A stretch of DNA of 64,000 nt. Source: Aestuariivita sp049276915. GTDB taxonomy: Bacteria; Pseudomonadota; Alphaproteobacteria; Rhodobacterales; Rhodobacteraceae. A program made the position numbers and the translations under genes. Shown here piece after piece: positions 8,039 through 16,584 of the stretch; positions within the stretch are counted from its first letter, which is position 1, and each line of letters begins with the position of its first letter. The notes beneath the pieces are model-generated. The model did no database searches, was not told where the DNA came from, and was given only the letters and a program-made list of their open reading frames with translations. The stretch is from NCBI RefSeq assembly GCF_049276915.1, contig NZ_JBASXK010000031.1, positions 10,377 to 74,376 of the forward strand. Reading direction: 5' to 3'.

Positions 8039-8066
8039 CTTTCAAAAAATACTTGAAAGAGCTTTC
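8039..8066. promoter_or_regulatory. Overlapping inverted repeats in the purine-catabolism divergent promoter region
   Basis: CTTTCAA at 8039-8045 and TTGAAAG at 8053-8059 form a perfect 7-base inverted repeat with a 7-base spacer. The second arm also overlaps a shorter repeat, GAAAG-AG-CTTTC (8055-8066). The site sits in the 159-base gap between the divergent allantoinase fusion and hiuH genes and has no T-tract, so it looks more like an operator than a terminator. The regulator is unknown; none is encoded next door. Confidence 0.4.
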
Positions 8067-8140
8067 CAGCCGGACCCTTTTCAGCACTGCCAAAACTACG
8101 CTACCCAAAAGCTTATGCAACACCGCCAGGAGGGCGCACA

Positions 8141-8500
8141 ATGGCTGAGGGCTATCTGACCACCCATGTTCTGGATACGGCGCGCGGCGTGCCCGCTGCA
8201 GGGCTGATGATCCGTCTTTTCCGCCTGTCCGGAGACACCCGCGAGATGCTGGCGGAGGCCATGACGAATGAGGACGGGCGCACAGGCAGCCCGATTCTGC
8301 CCAAAGACCGCTTTGAGGTCGGCACCTACGAGCTGGTCTTCGAGGCCGGCACATATCTGAGCGCCACAGGAACGCCCCCTGAGGACCCGAGGTTTCTGGA
8401 CGTCATACAGATCCGCTTTGGGATCTCGGATGCGGATGCGCATTATCATGTGCCACTGCTGCTGTCGCCGTTCGGCTATTCGACCTATCGCGGCAGCTAG
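8141..8500 (+). CDS. hiuH: 5-hydroxyisourate hydrolase (transthyretin-like)
   Basis: 119 residues. The N-terminal motif LTTHVLDTARGVPA carries the active-site histidine. The C-terminus ends YSTYRGS, the diagnostic tetrapeptide YRGS of HIU hydrolases. It hydrolyses 5-hydroxyisourate, the uricase product, to OHCU, the substrate of the UraD domain encoded divergently. No periplasmic signal is present, so it should act in the cytoplasm. Uricase is not in this window. Confidence 0.95.
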   Translation: MAEGYLTTHVLDTARGVPAAGLMIRLFRLSGDTREMLAEAMTNEDGRTGSPILPKDRFEVGTYELVFEAGTYLSATGTPPEDPRFLDVIQIRFGISDADAHYHVPLLLSPFGYSTYRGS

Positions 8501-8586
8501 GCCTGGACCCGTGGTCAGCCTGCAGGTTTCTTGCCAAGGGGACGCGCAAATGCGAACCTGCTGTCTGAACAAGACATGAGCGCCCC

Positions 8587-9576
8587 ATGCAGAAATCCGC
8601 CCTGTCCCAGCCCACGCAATTCCCGCAGGCAAGCGATGCCCGCAACCCCGGCATGGCGCTGGATATGCAGTGGGTCCGTTCTGTTCAGGCCAATACCTCG
8701 GCCATCGAACGTCGCGCGGCAACGCTGCCCGGGCGTCGCTCGGTCAAGAAGGAATGGCAGGCTGCCTGGCTGTTGAAGGCCATCACCTGCATTGATCTGA
8801 CAACCTTGGCCGGGGACGATACCGAAGACCGCGTGCGCCGCCTGTGTGCCAAGGCGCATCAGCCAGTGCGCCCGGATATCCTGGCCGCGCTTGGCATGGA
8901 GGCGATCACCGTCGGCGCTGTCTGCGTCTATCACGACATGATCGGTGCGGCGGTGGAGGCCTTGAAGGGAACAGGCATTCCTGTGGCGGCTGTCTCGACC
9001 GGGTTTCCTGCGGGCCTTTCTCCGTTTCATCTGCGCGTCAAGGAAATCGAAGCAAGCGTCGACGCGGGTGCCGATGAGATCGATATCGTGATCTCGCGCC
9101 GGCATGTCCTGTCCGGCAACTGGCAGGCGCTGTATGATGAGATGCGCACATTCCGCGCCGCCTGCGGTGAGGCTCATGTCAAAGCGATCCTTGCCACAGG
9201 AGAGCTGGGCACCCTGCGCAACGTGGCGCGCGCTTCGGTGATCTGCATGATGGCGGGGGCCGATTTCATCAAGACATCGACCGGCAAAGAAGGCGTGAAT
9301 GCCACGCTGCCGGTGTCCCTGGTGATGATCCGGGCGATACGGGACTATCACATGCGCACCGGCTATCGGGTCGGCTACAAGCCTGCGGGCGGTATCTCGA
9401 AGGCAAAGGATGCGCTGACCTATCTGGCGTTGATGAAGGATGAGCTGGGTCCTCGCTGGGTCCAGCCCGAGTTGTTCCGCTTTGGGGCATCCTCCTTGTT
9501 GGGAGATATCGAACGCCAGTTGGAGCATTATGTGACGGGGCGCTATTCGGCAGCCCACAGGCATCCGGTGAGCTGA
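8587..9576 (+). CDS. deoC: Deoxyribose-phosphate aldolase
   Basis: 329 residues, the long form of the enzyme common in roseobacters. Class I aldolase features are visible: ITCIDLTTLAGDD near residue 60, AVSTGFPAGLSP, DEIDIVISR, AHVKAILATGELG with the Schiff-base lysine in VKAI, and ADFIKTSTGKEGVNAT with the second lysine. It splits 2-deoxyribose-5-phosphate into acetaldehyde and glyceraldehyde-3-phosphate in deoxynucleoside catabolism. The next gene, an aldehyde dehydrogenase, could oxidise the acetaldehyde. No other deo genes lie nearby. Confidence 0.95.
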   Translation: MQKSALSQPTQFPQASDARNPGMALDMQWVRSVQANTSAIERRAATLPGRRSVKKEWQAAWLLKAITCIDLTTLAGDDTEDRVRRLCAKAHQPVRPDILAALGMEAITVGAVCVYHDMIGAAVEALKGTGIPVAAVSTGFPAGLSPFHLRVKEIEASVDAGADEIDIVISRRHVLSGNWQALYDEMRTFRAACGEAHVKAILATGELGTLRNVARASVICMMAGADFIKTSTGKEGVNATLPVSLVMIRAIRDYHMRTGYRVGYKPAGGISKAKDALTYLALMKDELGPRWVQPELFRFGASSLLGDIERQLEHYVTGRYSAAHRHPVS

Positions 9577-9682
9577 TGACTGCGCTGTGTCTGAACCGCC
9601 GCATCGGCCTGATCGCCCGACTTTCGACCGCCACCAAACACGCCTTGGAGCAAGAAGGCCGCGTCGCAAAGGACCCCGCCCC

Positions 9683-12022
9683 ATGACCGTCAAGGAAATC
9701 TTCGACACGATGGACTACGGACCCGCCCCGGAAAGTGCCGCCGAGGCGCTGGCTTGGCTGGTGGATCAGGGCGACCGCTTTGGCCATTTCATCGACGGTG
9801 CCTTTACCCCGCCCTCAAAGGGATTTGACAGCCGCAACCCGGCAACCGGAGAGACGCTGGCCACGCTGTCCCAAGCGACGCAATCCGATGTCGATGCGGC
9901 GGTCTCTGCCGCACGGGCCGCGCAGCGCAAATGGCAGCGTCTGGGCGGTGCGGGGCGTGCGCGCCATCTTTATGCCATCGCGCGGCTCTTGCAGAAACAT
10001 GCGCGCCTCTTTGCCGTGCTTGAGACATTGGACAATGGCAAACCCATCCGCGAAGCGCGTGACATAGATATCCCTCTGGCCCAGCGCCATTTCTATTATC
10101 ACGCAGGTATGGCGCAGTTGATGGACGAGGCGTTGCCCGACCGCGTTGCTTTGGGCGTCTGCGGTCAGATCATCCCGTGGAACTTTCCGTTGCTGATGCT
10201 GGCCTGGAAGATCGCGCCGGCGATTGCGATGGGCAATACGGTGGTTCTGAAACCGGCCGAGTATACGTCTCTGACGGCCCTGCTTTTTGCCGATATCTGC
10301 CGGCAGGCGGGCCTGCCGAAAGGTGTGGTGAACATCATCACCGGCGATGGTGACGTGGGTGAAATGATCGTTGCTCATCCCGACATCGACAAGATCGCCT
10401 TTACCGGCTCGACCCAAGTGGGGCGCAAGATCCGTCAGGTCACAACCGGGTCCGGCAAGGCACTGACATTGGAGTTGGGCGGCAAGTCCCCCTATGTCGT
10501 ATTTGATGATGCCGATCTGGATTCAGCGGTCGAAGGGCTGGTCGATGCGATCTGGTTCAATCAGGGACAGGTCTGTTGTGCCGGGTCGCGCCTGTTGGTG
10601 CAGGAAGGTGTATCAGAGACTTTCCATAAGAAGCTCAAGGCCCGCATGGATGGGCTGCGCATTGGCGATCCCCTCGATAAATGCATCGACGTGGGGGCGA
10701 TCGTTGATCCGGTGCAGCTGGAAACCATAACCAGGCTGGTAGCGGCCAATACCGCCGGAGAGACCTATCGCGCGGACACGCCGCTGCCAGAGGGAGGCTG
10801 CTTTTATCCTCCCACTCTGATCACGGGTCTGAACGCCTCTGATCCCTTGATGCAGGAAGAGATCTTTGGCCCCGTCCTTGTCTCGACCACATTCCGAACA
10901 CCTGCCGAGGCGGTGTCCTTGGCCAACAACACACGCTATGGGCTGGCAGCCACCGTCTGGACCGAAAACGTCAATCTTGCCTTGGATATTGCGCCCAAAC
11001 TGGCCGCCGGGGTCGTCTGGGTGAATGCCACGAACCTCTTTGACGCCGCCGCCGGGTTCGGCGGGCTGCGCGAAAGCGGCTTTGGCCGGGAAGGTGGCTG
11101 GGAAGGCCTTGGGGCCTATACAAAGCCCAAGGGCAAAACCAGACCGCTTGCCCCGGTGATCGCGTTCGAAGGCGACCAGGGGCCGGATGGCGGGATCGAC
11201 CGCACGCCAAAGCTTTACATTGGTGGCAAGCAGACGCGCCCTGATGGCGGCTATTCGCAGAACATTCATGACAAGAAGGGTCATCTTCTTGGACAGGTGC
11301 CCATCGCCAGCCGCAAGGATATCCGCAACGCGGTTGAGGCGGCTCAGGGGGCTGCAGGCTGGGGCAAGACCACCGGGCATCTGCGCGCGCAGATCCTCTA
11401 TTACATCGCGGAAAACCTGTCGGCGCGCGCCAAGGAATTCGCCGCGCGCATCGACAGCCTGACCGGCAAACGCGGTGGCAAGGAGGAGGTTTCAGCCTCG
11501 ATTGACCGGCTGTTCACCTATGCCGCCTGGGCGGACAAATACGATGGCCGGGTGCATGGCGTTCCGATCCGGGGCGTGGCGCTGGCCATGCACGAGCCAG
11601 TCGGGATCATCGGCGCGTTTTGTGCCGATGACCTGCCGCTTTTGGGGCTTGTGTCGGTGATGGCTCCGGCCCTTGCGATGGGCAACCGCACAGTGCTGGT
11701 GGCAAGCGAACCCTTCCCGCTGGCCGCCACGGATTTCTATCAGGTCCTCGATACCTCGGATGTGCCTGCTGGCGTGGTCAATATTCTGACGGGGTCACAT
11801 GCCGACCTGGCACCGCATCTGGCGGGTCACATGGATGTGCAGGCTGTCTGGAGCTTTTCGTCGGCCGACATCTCGGCCGTGATCGAGCGCGAAGCGGCCC
11901 ACAACATCAAGCGAAGCTGGGTCAACAACGGCCTTGATCGGGACTGGTCCCGGTCCGACGCGCAGAGCTTCCTTGAAGCCTCAACCGAGGTGAAAAACAT
12001 ATGGGTGCCATACGGCGAGTAA
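9683..12022 (+). CDS. Aldehyde dehydrogenase, two-domain ALDH16 type
   Basis: 779 residues from ATG 9683 (AAAGGA upstream); the open frame to 9587 adds a non-family extension. The first about 500 residues are a complete ALDH: PWNFPL, E264 in ELGGKSP, and the catalytic cysteine C298 in GQVCCAGSR. From about residue 530 a second ALDH-like part repeats the NAD-binding half (MHEPVGIIGAFCADDLPLLGLVSVMAPALAMGN) but lacks any catalytic cysteine block. This is the architecture of ALDH16, in which bacterial members keep an active first domain and a shortened second domain; length matches. It lies 106 bases after deoC, suggesting oxidation of acetaldehyde to acetate. Confidence 0.9.
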   Translation: MTVKEIFDTMDYGPAPESAAEALAWLVDQGDRFGHFIDGAFTPPSKGFDSRNPATGETLATLSQATQSDVDAAVSAARAAQRKWQRLGGAGRARHLYAIARLLQKHARLFAVLETLDNGKPIREARDIDIPLAQRHFYYHAGMAQLMDEALPDRVALGVCGQIIPWNFPLLMLAWKIAPAIAMGNTVVLKPAEYTSLTALLFADICRQAGLPKGVVNIITGDGDVGEMIVAHPDIDKIAFTGSTQVGRKIRQVTTGSGKALTLELGGKSPYVVFDDADLDSAVEGLVDAIWFNQGQVCCAGSRLLVQEGVSETFHKKLKARMDGLRIGDPLDKCIDVGAIVDPVQLETITRLVAANTAGETYRADTPLPEGGCFYPPTLITGLNASDPLMQEEIFGPVLVSTTFRTPAEAVSLANNTRYGLAATVWTENVNLALDIAPKLAAGVVWVNATNLFDAAAGFGGLRESGFGREGGWEGLGAYTKPKGKTRPLAPVIAFEGDQGPDGGIDRTPKLYIGGKQTRPDGGYSQNIHDKKGHLLGQVPIASRKDIRNAVEAAQGAAGWGKTTGHLRAQILYYIAENLSARAKEFAARIDSLTGKRGGKEEVSASIDRLFTYAAWADKYDGRVHGVPIRGVALAMHEPVGIIGAFCADDLPLLGLVSVMAPALAMGNRTVLVASEPFPLAATDFYQVLDTSDVPAGVVNILTGSHADLAPHLAGHMDVQAVWSFSSADISAVIEREAAHNIKRSWVNNGLDRDWSRSDAQSFLEASTEVKNIWVPYGE

Positions 12023-12091
12023 CGCCCCCTTGATTTGCCGGGCGCTTTCGCCCACGGTTGAGCAAAACCAAGACACGAGGGAGAACGACCC

Positions 12092-13204
12092 ATGCGCACC
12101 CGCGCCGCCGTGGCCACGCAGGCCGGTAAACCATTGGAAATCATGGACGTGAACCTGGACGGCCCCCGCGCCGGTGAAGTTCTGGTAGAGATCAAGGCAA
12201 CCGGTATCTGCCATACCGATGAGTTCACCCTGTCCGGTGCCGATCCCGAGGGGATGTTTCCGGCGATTCTGGGTCATGAAGGCGCAGGCGTGGTGCTGGA
12301 GGTGGGCGGAGGAGTCACCTCGCTCAAGCCCGGCGATCATGTGATCCCTCTGTATACGCCGGAGTGTCGCGAGTGCGACTATTGCCTGCATCCCAAGACC
12401 AACCTGTGTCAGGCGATCCGCGAGACCCAGGGGCGCGGTGTGATGCCTGATGGCACGTCACGCTTCACCACATTGGATGGTGATCCGATCCTGCATTACA
12501 TGGGCTGTTCCACCTTTTCCAATCACACGGTCCTGCCGGAAATCGCGCTGGCCAAAATCCGCCCTGACGCGCCTTTCGACAAGGTCTGCTATATCGGCTG
12601 CGGCGTAACCACGGGCATTGGCGCGGTGATCAACACGGCCAAGGTCGAGATCGGATCACGGGCGATCGTATTCGGCCTAGGCGGAATTGGCCTGAACGTC
12701 ATTCAGGGCCTGCGTCTGGCCGGTGCGGATCAGATTGTCGGCGTGGACATCAACCCCGACAAGGTTCCGATGGCCACGCGCTTTGGCATGACCGATTTCG
12801 TGAACCCTCTGGAGGTCGAGGGCGATCTGGTGCCCTATCTGGTGAACCTCACCAAGGGTGGCGCGGATTACACGTTTGACGCCACGGGCAACGTGCAGGT
12901 CATGCGGACAGCTCTGGAGAGCGCCCACAAGGGCTGGGGTGAATCCATCATCATCGGCGTCGCGCCTGCGGGGGCCGAGATTTCAACGCGCCCCTTCCAG
13001 CTTGTCACCGGGCGCAGCTGGCGCGGGACCGCCTTTGGTGGCGCGCGCGGGCGCACGGATGTGCCGCAGATCGTGGACTGGTACATGGATGGCAAGATCG
13101 AGATCGACCCGATGATCACCCACACCATGGGTCTGGAAAAGATCAACGAAGGCTTCGATCTGATGCATGCCGGGAAGTCGATCCGATCGGTTGTGATCTA
13201 CTGA
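12092..13204 (+). CDS. adhI: S-(hydroxymethyl)glutathione dehydrogenase / class III alcohol dehydrogenase
   Basis: 370 residues, zinc-dependent medium-chain dehydrogenase. Catalytic-zinc ligands are in GICHTDEFTLSG and GHEGAG. The four structural-zinc cysteines lie in ECRECDYCLHPKTNLC. The NAD site is FGLGGIGLNVIQG. The LxxTGRSWRGTAFGGARGRTDVP region is typical of glutathione-dependent formaldehyde dehydrogenases. It oxidises S-hydroxymethylglutathione to S-formylglutathione; the hydrolase for that product is encoded 2.5 kb downstream on the same strand. GGGAG lies upstream of the start. The symbol follows Rhodobacter usage; frmA/adhC are synonyms. Confidence 0.93.
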   Translation: MRTRAAVATQAGKPLEIMDVNLDGPRAGEVLVEIKATGICHTDEFTLSGADPEGMFPAILGHEGAGVVLEVGGGVTSLKPGDHVIPLYTPECRECDYCLHPKTNLCQAIRETQGRGVMPDGTSRFTTLDGDPILHYMGCSTFSNHTVLPEIALAKIRPDAPFDKVCYIGCGVTTGIGAVINTAKVEIGSRAIVFGLGGIGLNVIQGLRLAGADQIVGVDINPDKVPMATRFGMTDFVNPLEVEGDLVPYLVNLTKGGADYTFDATGNVQVMRTALESAHKGWGESIIIGVAPAGAEISTRPFQLVTGRSWRGTAFGGARGRTDVPQIVDWYMDGKIEIDPMITHTMGLEKINEGFDLMHAGKSIRSVVIY

Positions 13205-13294
13205 TCGAGCGCGCGCGCTGAACATGGAATCCCAAGGCCCGGCGGCACATAGCCGTCGGAACCTCTGGTGTAAAACGAACCCAAGGATCGTCCG

Positions 13295-14005
13295 ATGACC
13301 GACCGCAGCCGACCGCTTTATGCCGTTCTGATCGATGCCGACAATATCCCGGCAAAACATGCTGGCGCGATTCTCAAGGAAATCACGTCCTTTGGAGAAC
13401 CCGCCTTGCGGCGCGTCTATGGGGACTGGTCATCCGAAAGGCTGAGTTCATGGTCGAAGGTCGTGCGCAATCTCGGGCTGGTCGCACATCAGGAAAGCGC
13501 CAATACAGTGGGCAAGAATGCCAGCGATATCGGGCTGGTGATCGATGCGATGGACATCCTGCATACGGGCCGGTTTGACGGGTTTGTACTGGTCAGTTCG
13601 GACAGCGATTTCACCGCGCTGGCCAACCGGGTGCGCGAACAGGGTCTGGATGTGATCGGGATCGGAGAGGCGAAGGCACCGGAATCGCTCAGAAATGTGT
13701 GCAACCGGTTTATCCTGATAGAAAATATCATCGATGAACCCGCACCCAAAGGCGAAGGCCGCGCGAAAAGCGTCAAAGCGCCTCCTTCCGAGGCCATTCC
13801 GCTGATCCTCAAGGCGATGGAGAAAATCCCGCAGGAAAGCGACTGGTATGCGCTGGGTCAACTGGGCCAGTATATCGTGGCTGACAACCCGGATTTCGAC
13901 ACGCGGACCTATGGCAAAGCCAAGCTGAGCGATCTTGTGCAGGACCTCAACCGGTTCGAAAGCCGCAAGTCCGGCAACCAGCTGGAAATCCGCCGCGTCG
14001 ATTAA
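13295..14005 (+). CDS. NYN domain protein with C-terminal OST-HTH/LOTUS domain (LabA-like)
   Basis: 236 residues. The N-terminal NYN/PIN-like nuclease fold (about residues 8-150) shows the acidic residues expected for metal binding: LIDADNIP, VIDAMDIL and LVSSDSDFTALANRVRE. Residues about 158-232 form an OST-HTH/LOTUS-type module (EAIPLILKAMEKIPQESDWYALGQLGQYI...KLSDLVQDLNRFE). Such proteins are predicted RNA-binding nucleases; the cellular target is unknown. It ends tail to tail with the tetR gene, the two stops sharing TTAA at 14002-14005. Confidence 0.85.
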   Translation: MTDRSRPLYAVLIDADNIPAKHAGAILKEITSFGEPALRRVYGDWSSERLSSWSKVVRNLGLVAHQESANTVGKNASDIGLVIDAMDILHTGRFDGFVLVSSDSDFTALANRVREQGLDVIGIGEAKAPESLRNVCNRFILIENIIDEPAPKGEGRAKSVKAPPSEAIPLILKAMEKIPQESDWYALGQLGQYIVADNPDFDTRTYGKAKLSDLVQDLNRFESRKSGNQLEIRRVD

Positions 14006-14616
14006 GCGCCGTAGCGGGCCAGAAACGTGTCCACCGCGCCATCTATGACCCGCGTGACTTCTTCTTCCGAGAAGGACGGGTCGATGTTGAACACCCAACG
14101 TGGGAAGAGATCGGCTTTGCACAGCTCGGCAAACTGATCCGCCGCCAGGTCCAGATCATCTATTTGCAACTCGCCCCGGGACACGGCATCGGCCAGATAC
14201 ATCTTCATGCGCGCGCGCACCATCATGGGACCGGACTCATAGAACTGGCGGCCGAGATCGGGAAACCGGTCCGCCTCGGCCACACAGATTCGAAACACCC
14301 GCTGGCCGAAATCCGACAGGATGAAACCCAGCATGTGACGCGCGGCATTGCTCAAGACCTCGCGCGGGGTCGCGGCAGAGTTGATCTTCTGTATGGATTC
14401 CTCGCCAAGGCGGACGCACTCGAGCCGGGCCACTTCCATGAACAGGAGCCGTTTGTCGGGGAAATAGCTGTAGAGAGTCGCCTTGGACACGCCAGCGGCC
14501 CTGGCGATGTCATCCACGCTGGCCCCCTCGAAGCCGTCGGCCAGAAACACCTCTCGGGCACCCGCAAGCACCTGGTCGAATTTGCGACCTGTCCGCACGA
14601 TCTCAGCTGCTTGCAA
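14002..14616 (-). CDS. TetR/AcrR family transcriptional regulator
   Basis: 204 residues from a TTG start at 14616. I prefer this start because GGAGGGG lies five bases upstream (14622-14628) and because an upstream ATG at 14703 would bury an operator-like repeat inside coding sequence. The HTH occupies about residues 15-60 (AREVFLADGFEGASVDDIARAAGVSKATLYSYFPDKRLLF). The C-terminus resembles the AefR-like TetR_C group. It is divergent from the AEC transporter gene and probably represses itself and perhaps the transporter. Inducer unknown. Confidence 0.85.
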   Translation of the reverse strand: MQAAEIVRTGRKFDQVLAGAREVFLADGFEGASVDDIARAAGVSKATLYSYFPDKRLLFMEVARLECVRLGEESIQKINSAATPREVLSNAARHMLGFILSDFGQRVFRICVAEADRFPDLGRQFYESGPMMVRARMKMYLADAVSRGELQIDDLDLAADQFAELCKADLFPRWVFNIDPSFSEEEVTRVIDGAVDTFLARYGA

Positions 14617-14643
14617 GATGTCCCCTCCGAAACACGCCTGAGG

Positions 14644-14679
14644 TTCAGTATATAAACTGACCGGTTCAGCTTCAACTGA
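14644..14679. promoter_or_regulatory. Probable TetR operator, alternating half-sites
   Basis: Four half-sites alternate in orientation: TTCAGT, ACTGA, TTCAG, ACTGA. The central CTGA-CCGGT-TCAG (14657-14669) is an inverted repeat around CCGGT. The outer pair TCAGT (14645-14649) and ACTGA (14656-14660) is also an exact inverted repeat. This type of ACTGACCGGT site is typical of AefR-like TetR regulators. It lies between the tetR TTG start and the divergent AEC transporter. Confidence 0.6.
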
Positions 14680-14757
14680 TTGCGTGCGGGTGATATTTTG
14701 CATGTTGGTTCCTTGCCGTCTCTTGCACAGGCGTGTTCAAGTCCGTAACCCTCGGGC

Positions 14758-15693
14758 ATGGTCGAAATCTTTCTGCGAACCGTTCCGTTCTTTGCGCTGA
14801 TCGGCCTGGGTTACTGGGCTGGCCGCACGCGCTTTTTCACCCAGGAAGCGACCGCATATCTCACCAAATTCGTTTTTTACTTTGCGCTGTCCGCAATGCT
14901 GTTTCGCTTTTCCGCGAACCTGTCCTTTGAAGAGGTGTTCAACGGCAACCTTGTCCTTGGCTATCTCTGGGGAACCGCCTTTGTCTATGGCATCGCCACC
15001 TTCGTGGCGTTCCTGCGCAAGCTGGATGTGGCAACGGCCGCGATCGAGGCGCAATGCGCGGCAATCGGCAACACGGGCTTTCTTGGCATTCCGATGCTGG
15101 CCGTGATTTTTGGCGAGGCCGCCATCGGGCCTGTGATGTTGGTTCTGGCAGTCGATCTGATCGTGTTCTCGAGTCTGATCGTCATTCTGATCACGGGATC
15201 GCGCGATGGGCGCATGAGCCTGTCGATCCTGCGCACTGTCAGCCTGGGCCTGCTGAAGAACCCGATGATCGTGGCGATTTCTCTGGGTCTGTTGTGGTCC
15301 GCCTTCAGCATCCCCATCCCGGATCCGATGAATGAATTCCTGTTGATCCTCGGGGCAGCCGCCACACCCGGCGCGCTGTTTGCCATTGGTGCGTCGCTGG
15401 CCTCTAAATCCGCCGAACGCTTTCAGGTGGCCCTGTGGTTGAGCTTTTGCAAACTCGCCATCCACCCCGTCTGTGTGGCCATTGGCGTGTTGTATATCTT
15501 TCCGATTGATCCGTTTTCAGCCGCGGTTGTGATCTCGGCGGCGGCCCTGCCGGTGGCGGGGAATGTTTTCATTCTGGCCCTGCATTACAACGCGGCACCG
15601 CAACGGGCGTCGGCGGCGATCTTCATTTCGACGGTCCTGTCGATCCTGACGGTGTCACTGACGATTGCCTGGGTGAGTGTTCCCCTGGGCTGA
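14758..15693 (+). CDS. AEC (auxin efflux carrier) family transporter
   Basis: 311 residues, about ten hydrophobic segments arranged as two halves of five. Typical family features are the GxWAGR N-terminus, the AIGNTGFLGIPMLAVIFGEAA segment in the first half, GAAATPGALFAIGASLA, and AAALPVAGNVFILALHY in the second half. AEC members export or take up small organic acids or amino acids; the substrate cannot be told from sequence. It is divergent from the tetR gene, with the operator-like repeat in between, so local repression is plausible. Confidence 0.88.
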   Translation: MVEIFLRTVPFFALIGLGYWAGRTRFFTQEATAYLTKFVFYFALSAMLFRFSANLSFEEVFNGNLVLGYLWGTAFVYGIATFVAFLRKLDVATAAIEAQCAAIGNTGFLGIPMLAVIFGEAAIGPVMLVLAVDLIVFSSLIVILITGSRDGRMSLSILRTVSLGLLKNPMIVAISLGLLWSAFSIPIPDPMNEFLLILGAAATPGALFAIGASLASKSAERFQVALWLSFCKLAIHPVCVAIGVLYIFPIDPFSAAVVISAAALPVAGNVFILALHYNAAPQRASAAIFISTVLSILTVSLTIAWVSVPLG

Positions 15694-15753
15694 GGCGTTG
15701 CCAATTCGCACAGCACTGGTATTCCTTGGCCCGAACAGATGCAGGAGAGCACG

Positions 15754-16584
15754 ATGAAAACGGTATCCCAGAACAAGGCCTTCGGGGGCGTGCAAGGCGT
15801 CTATTCGCATGACTCGACCGCGTGCGGCTGTGACATGACCTTCGGCCTGTTCCTGCCCGAAGAAGCCGAAGACGGCCCCGTTCCGGTGCTGTGGTACCTC
15901 TCGGGGCTGACATGCACCCATGAAAACGCCATGGTCAAAGCCGGAGCACAATCCTGGGCGGCCGAGCATGGCATTGCCCTGGTCTTTCCGGACACGTCTC
16001 CGCGCGGTGACGACGTGGCGGATGATGATGCCTATGATCTGGGCCAGGGTGCCGGCTTTTATGTCAACGCCACGCAAAAGCCATGGGCTCCGCATTTCCA
16101 GATGTGGGATTATGTGGCCGAGGAACTGCCGGCCCTGCTGGCTGGAAGTTTCGCGATCGACCCCGAGCGCCAGGCGATCACCGGTCATTCCATGGGTGGT
16201 CACGGAGCCTTGACGCTTGCGATGAACCTGCCAGGGCGGTTCCGATCCGTTTCGGCGTTCGCTCCGATTTGTCATCCCACGGCAAGTGACTGGGGCCGCA
16301 AGCAACTGGCCGAGTATCTCGGGCCGGACGAAAGCAAATGGGCGCGCCATGATGCGACGCTCTTGATGCGCGAGACAGGCTTTGACGGACCGATACTGAC
16401 CGATACCGGAACCGCTGATCAGTTCTATGATCTGCTGCAGACACATGCGCTGGCCGAAGCGGTGGCAAAGCGCGGACAACAGGCGCAGATCAGGTTCCAG
16501 CCCAGATATGATCACAGCTATTTCTTTGTATCGACCTTCATAGAAGATCACATCGCGTTCCATGCTGACGCGCTTTATGCATGA
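15754..16584 (+). CDS. fghA: S-formylglutathione hydrolase
   Basis: 276 residues from ATG 15754, with AGGAG upstream; the in-frame ATG at 15739 gives a short non-family extension. Alpha/beta-hydrolase of the esterase D family: YLSGLTCTHEN oxyanion region, nucleophile serine near residue 145 in GHSMGGHGAL, the LTDTGTADQFY aspartate segment and YDHSYFFVSTFIEDH with the catalytic histidine. It hydrolyses S-formylglutathione to formate and glutathione, completing the pathway begun by AdhI. It leads a coupled operon; its stop overlaps the next start (ATGA). Confidence 0.95.
   Translation: MKTVSQNKAFGGVQGVYSHDSTACGCDMTFGLFLPEEAEDGPVPVLWYLSGLTCTHENAMVKAGAQSWAAEHGIALVFPDTSPRGDDVADDDAYDLGQGAGFYVNATQKPWAPHFQMWDYVAEELPALLAGSFAIDPERQAITGHSMGGHGALTLAMNLPGRFRSVSAFAPICHPTASDWGRKQLAEYLGPDESKWARHDATLLMRETGFDGPILTDTGTADQFYDLLQTHALAEAVAKRGQQAQIRFQPRYDHSYFFVSTFIEDHIAFHADALYA

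Noticed and set aside
11200..12022. Decayed ALDH pseudogene in the second half of the ALDH gene
   Set aside because: The frame is intact and the cysteine-less second domain is the normal architecture of ALDH16.
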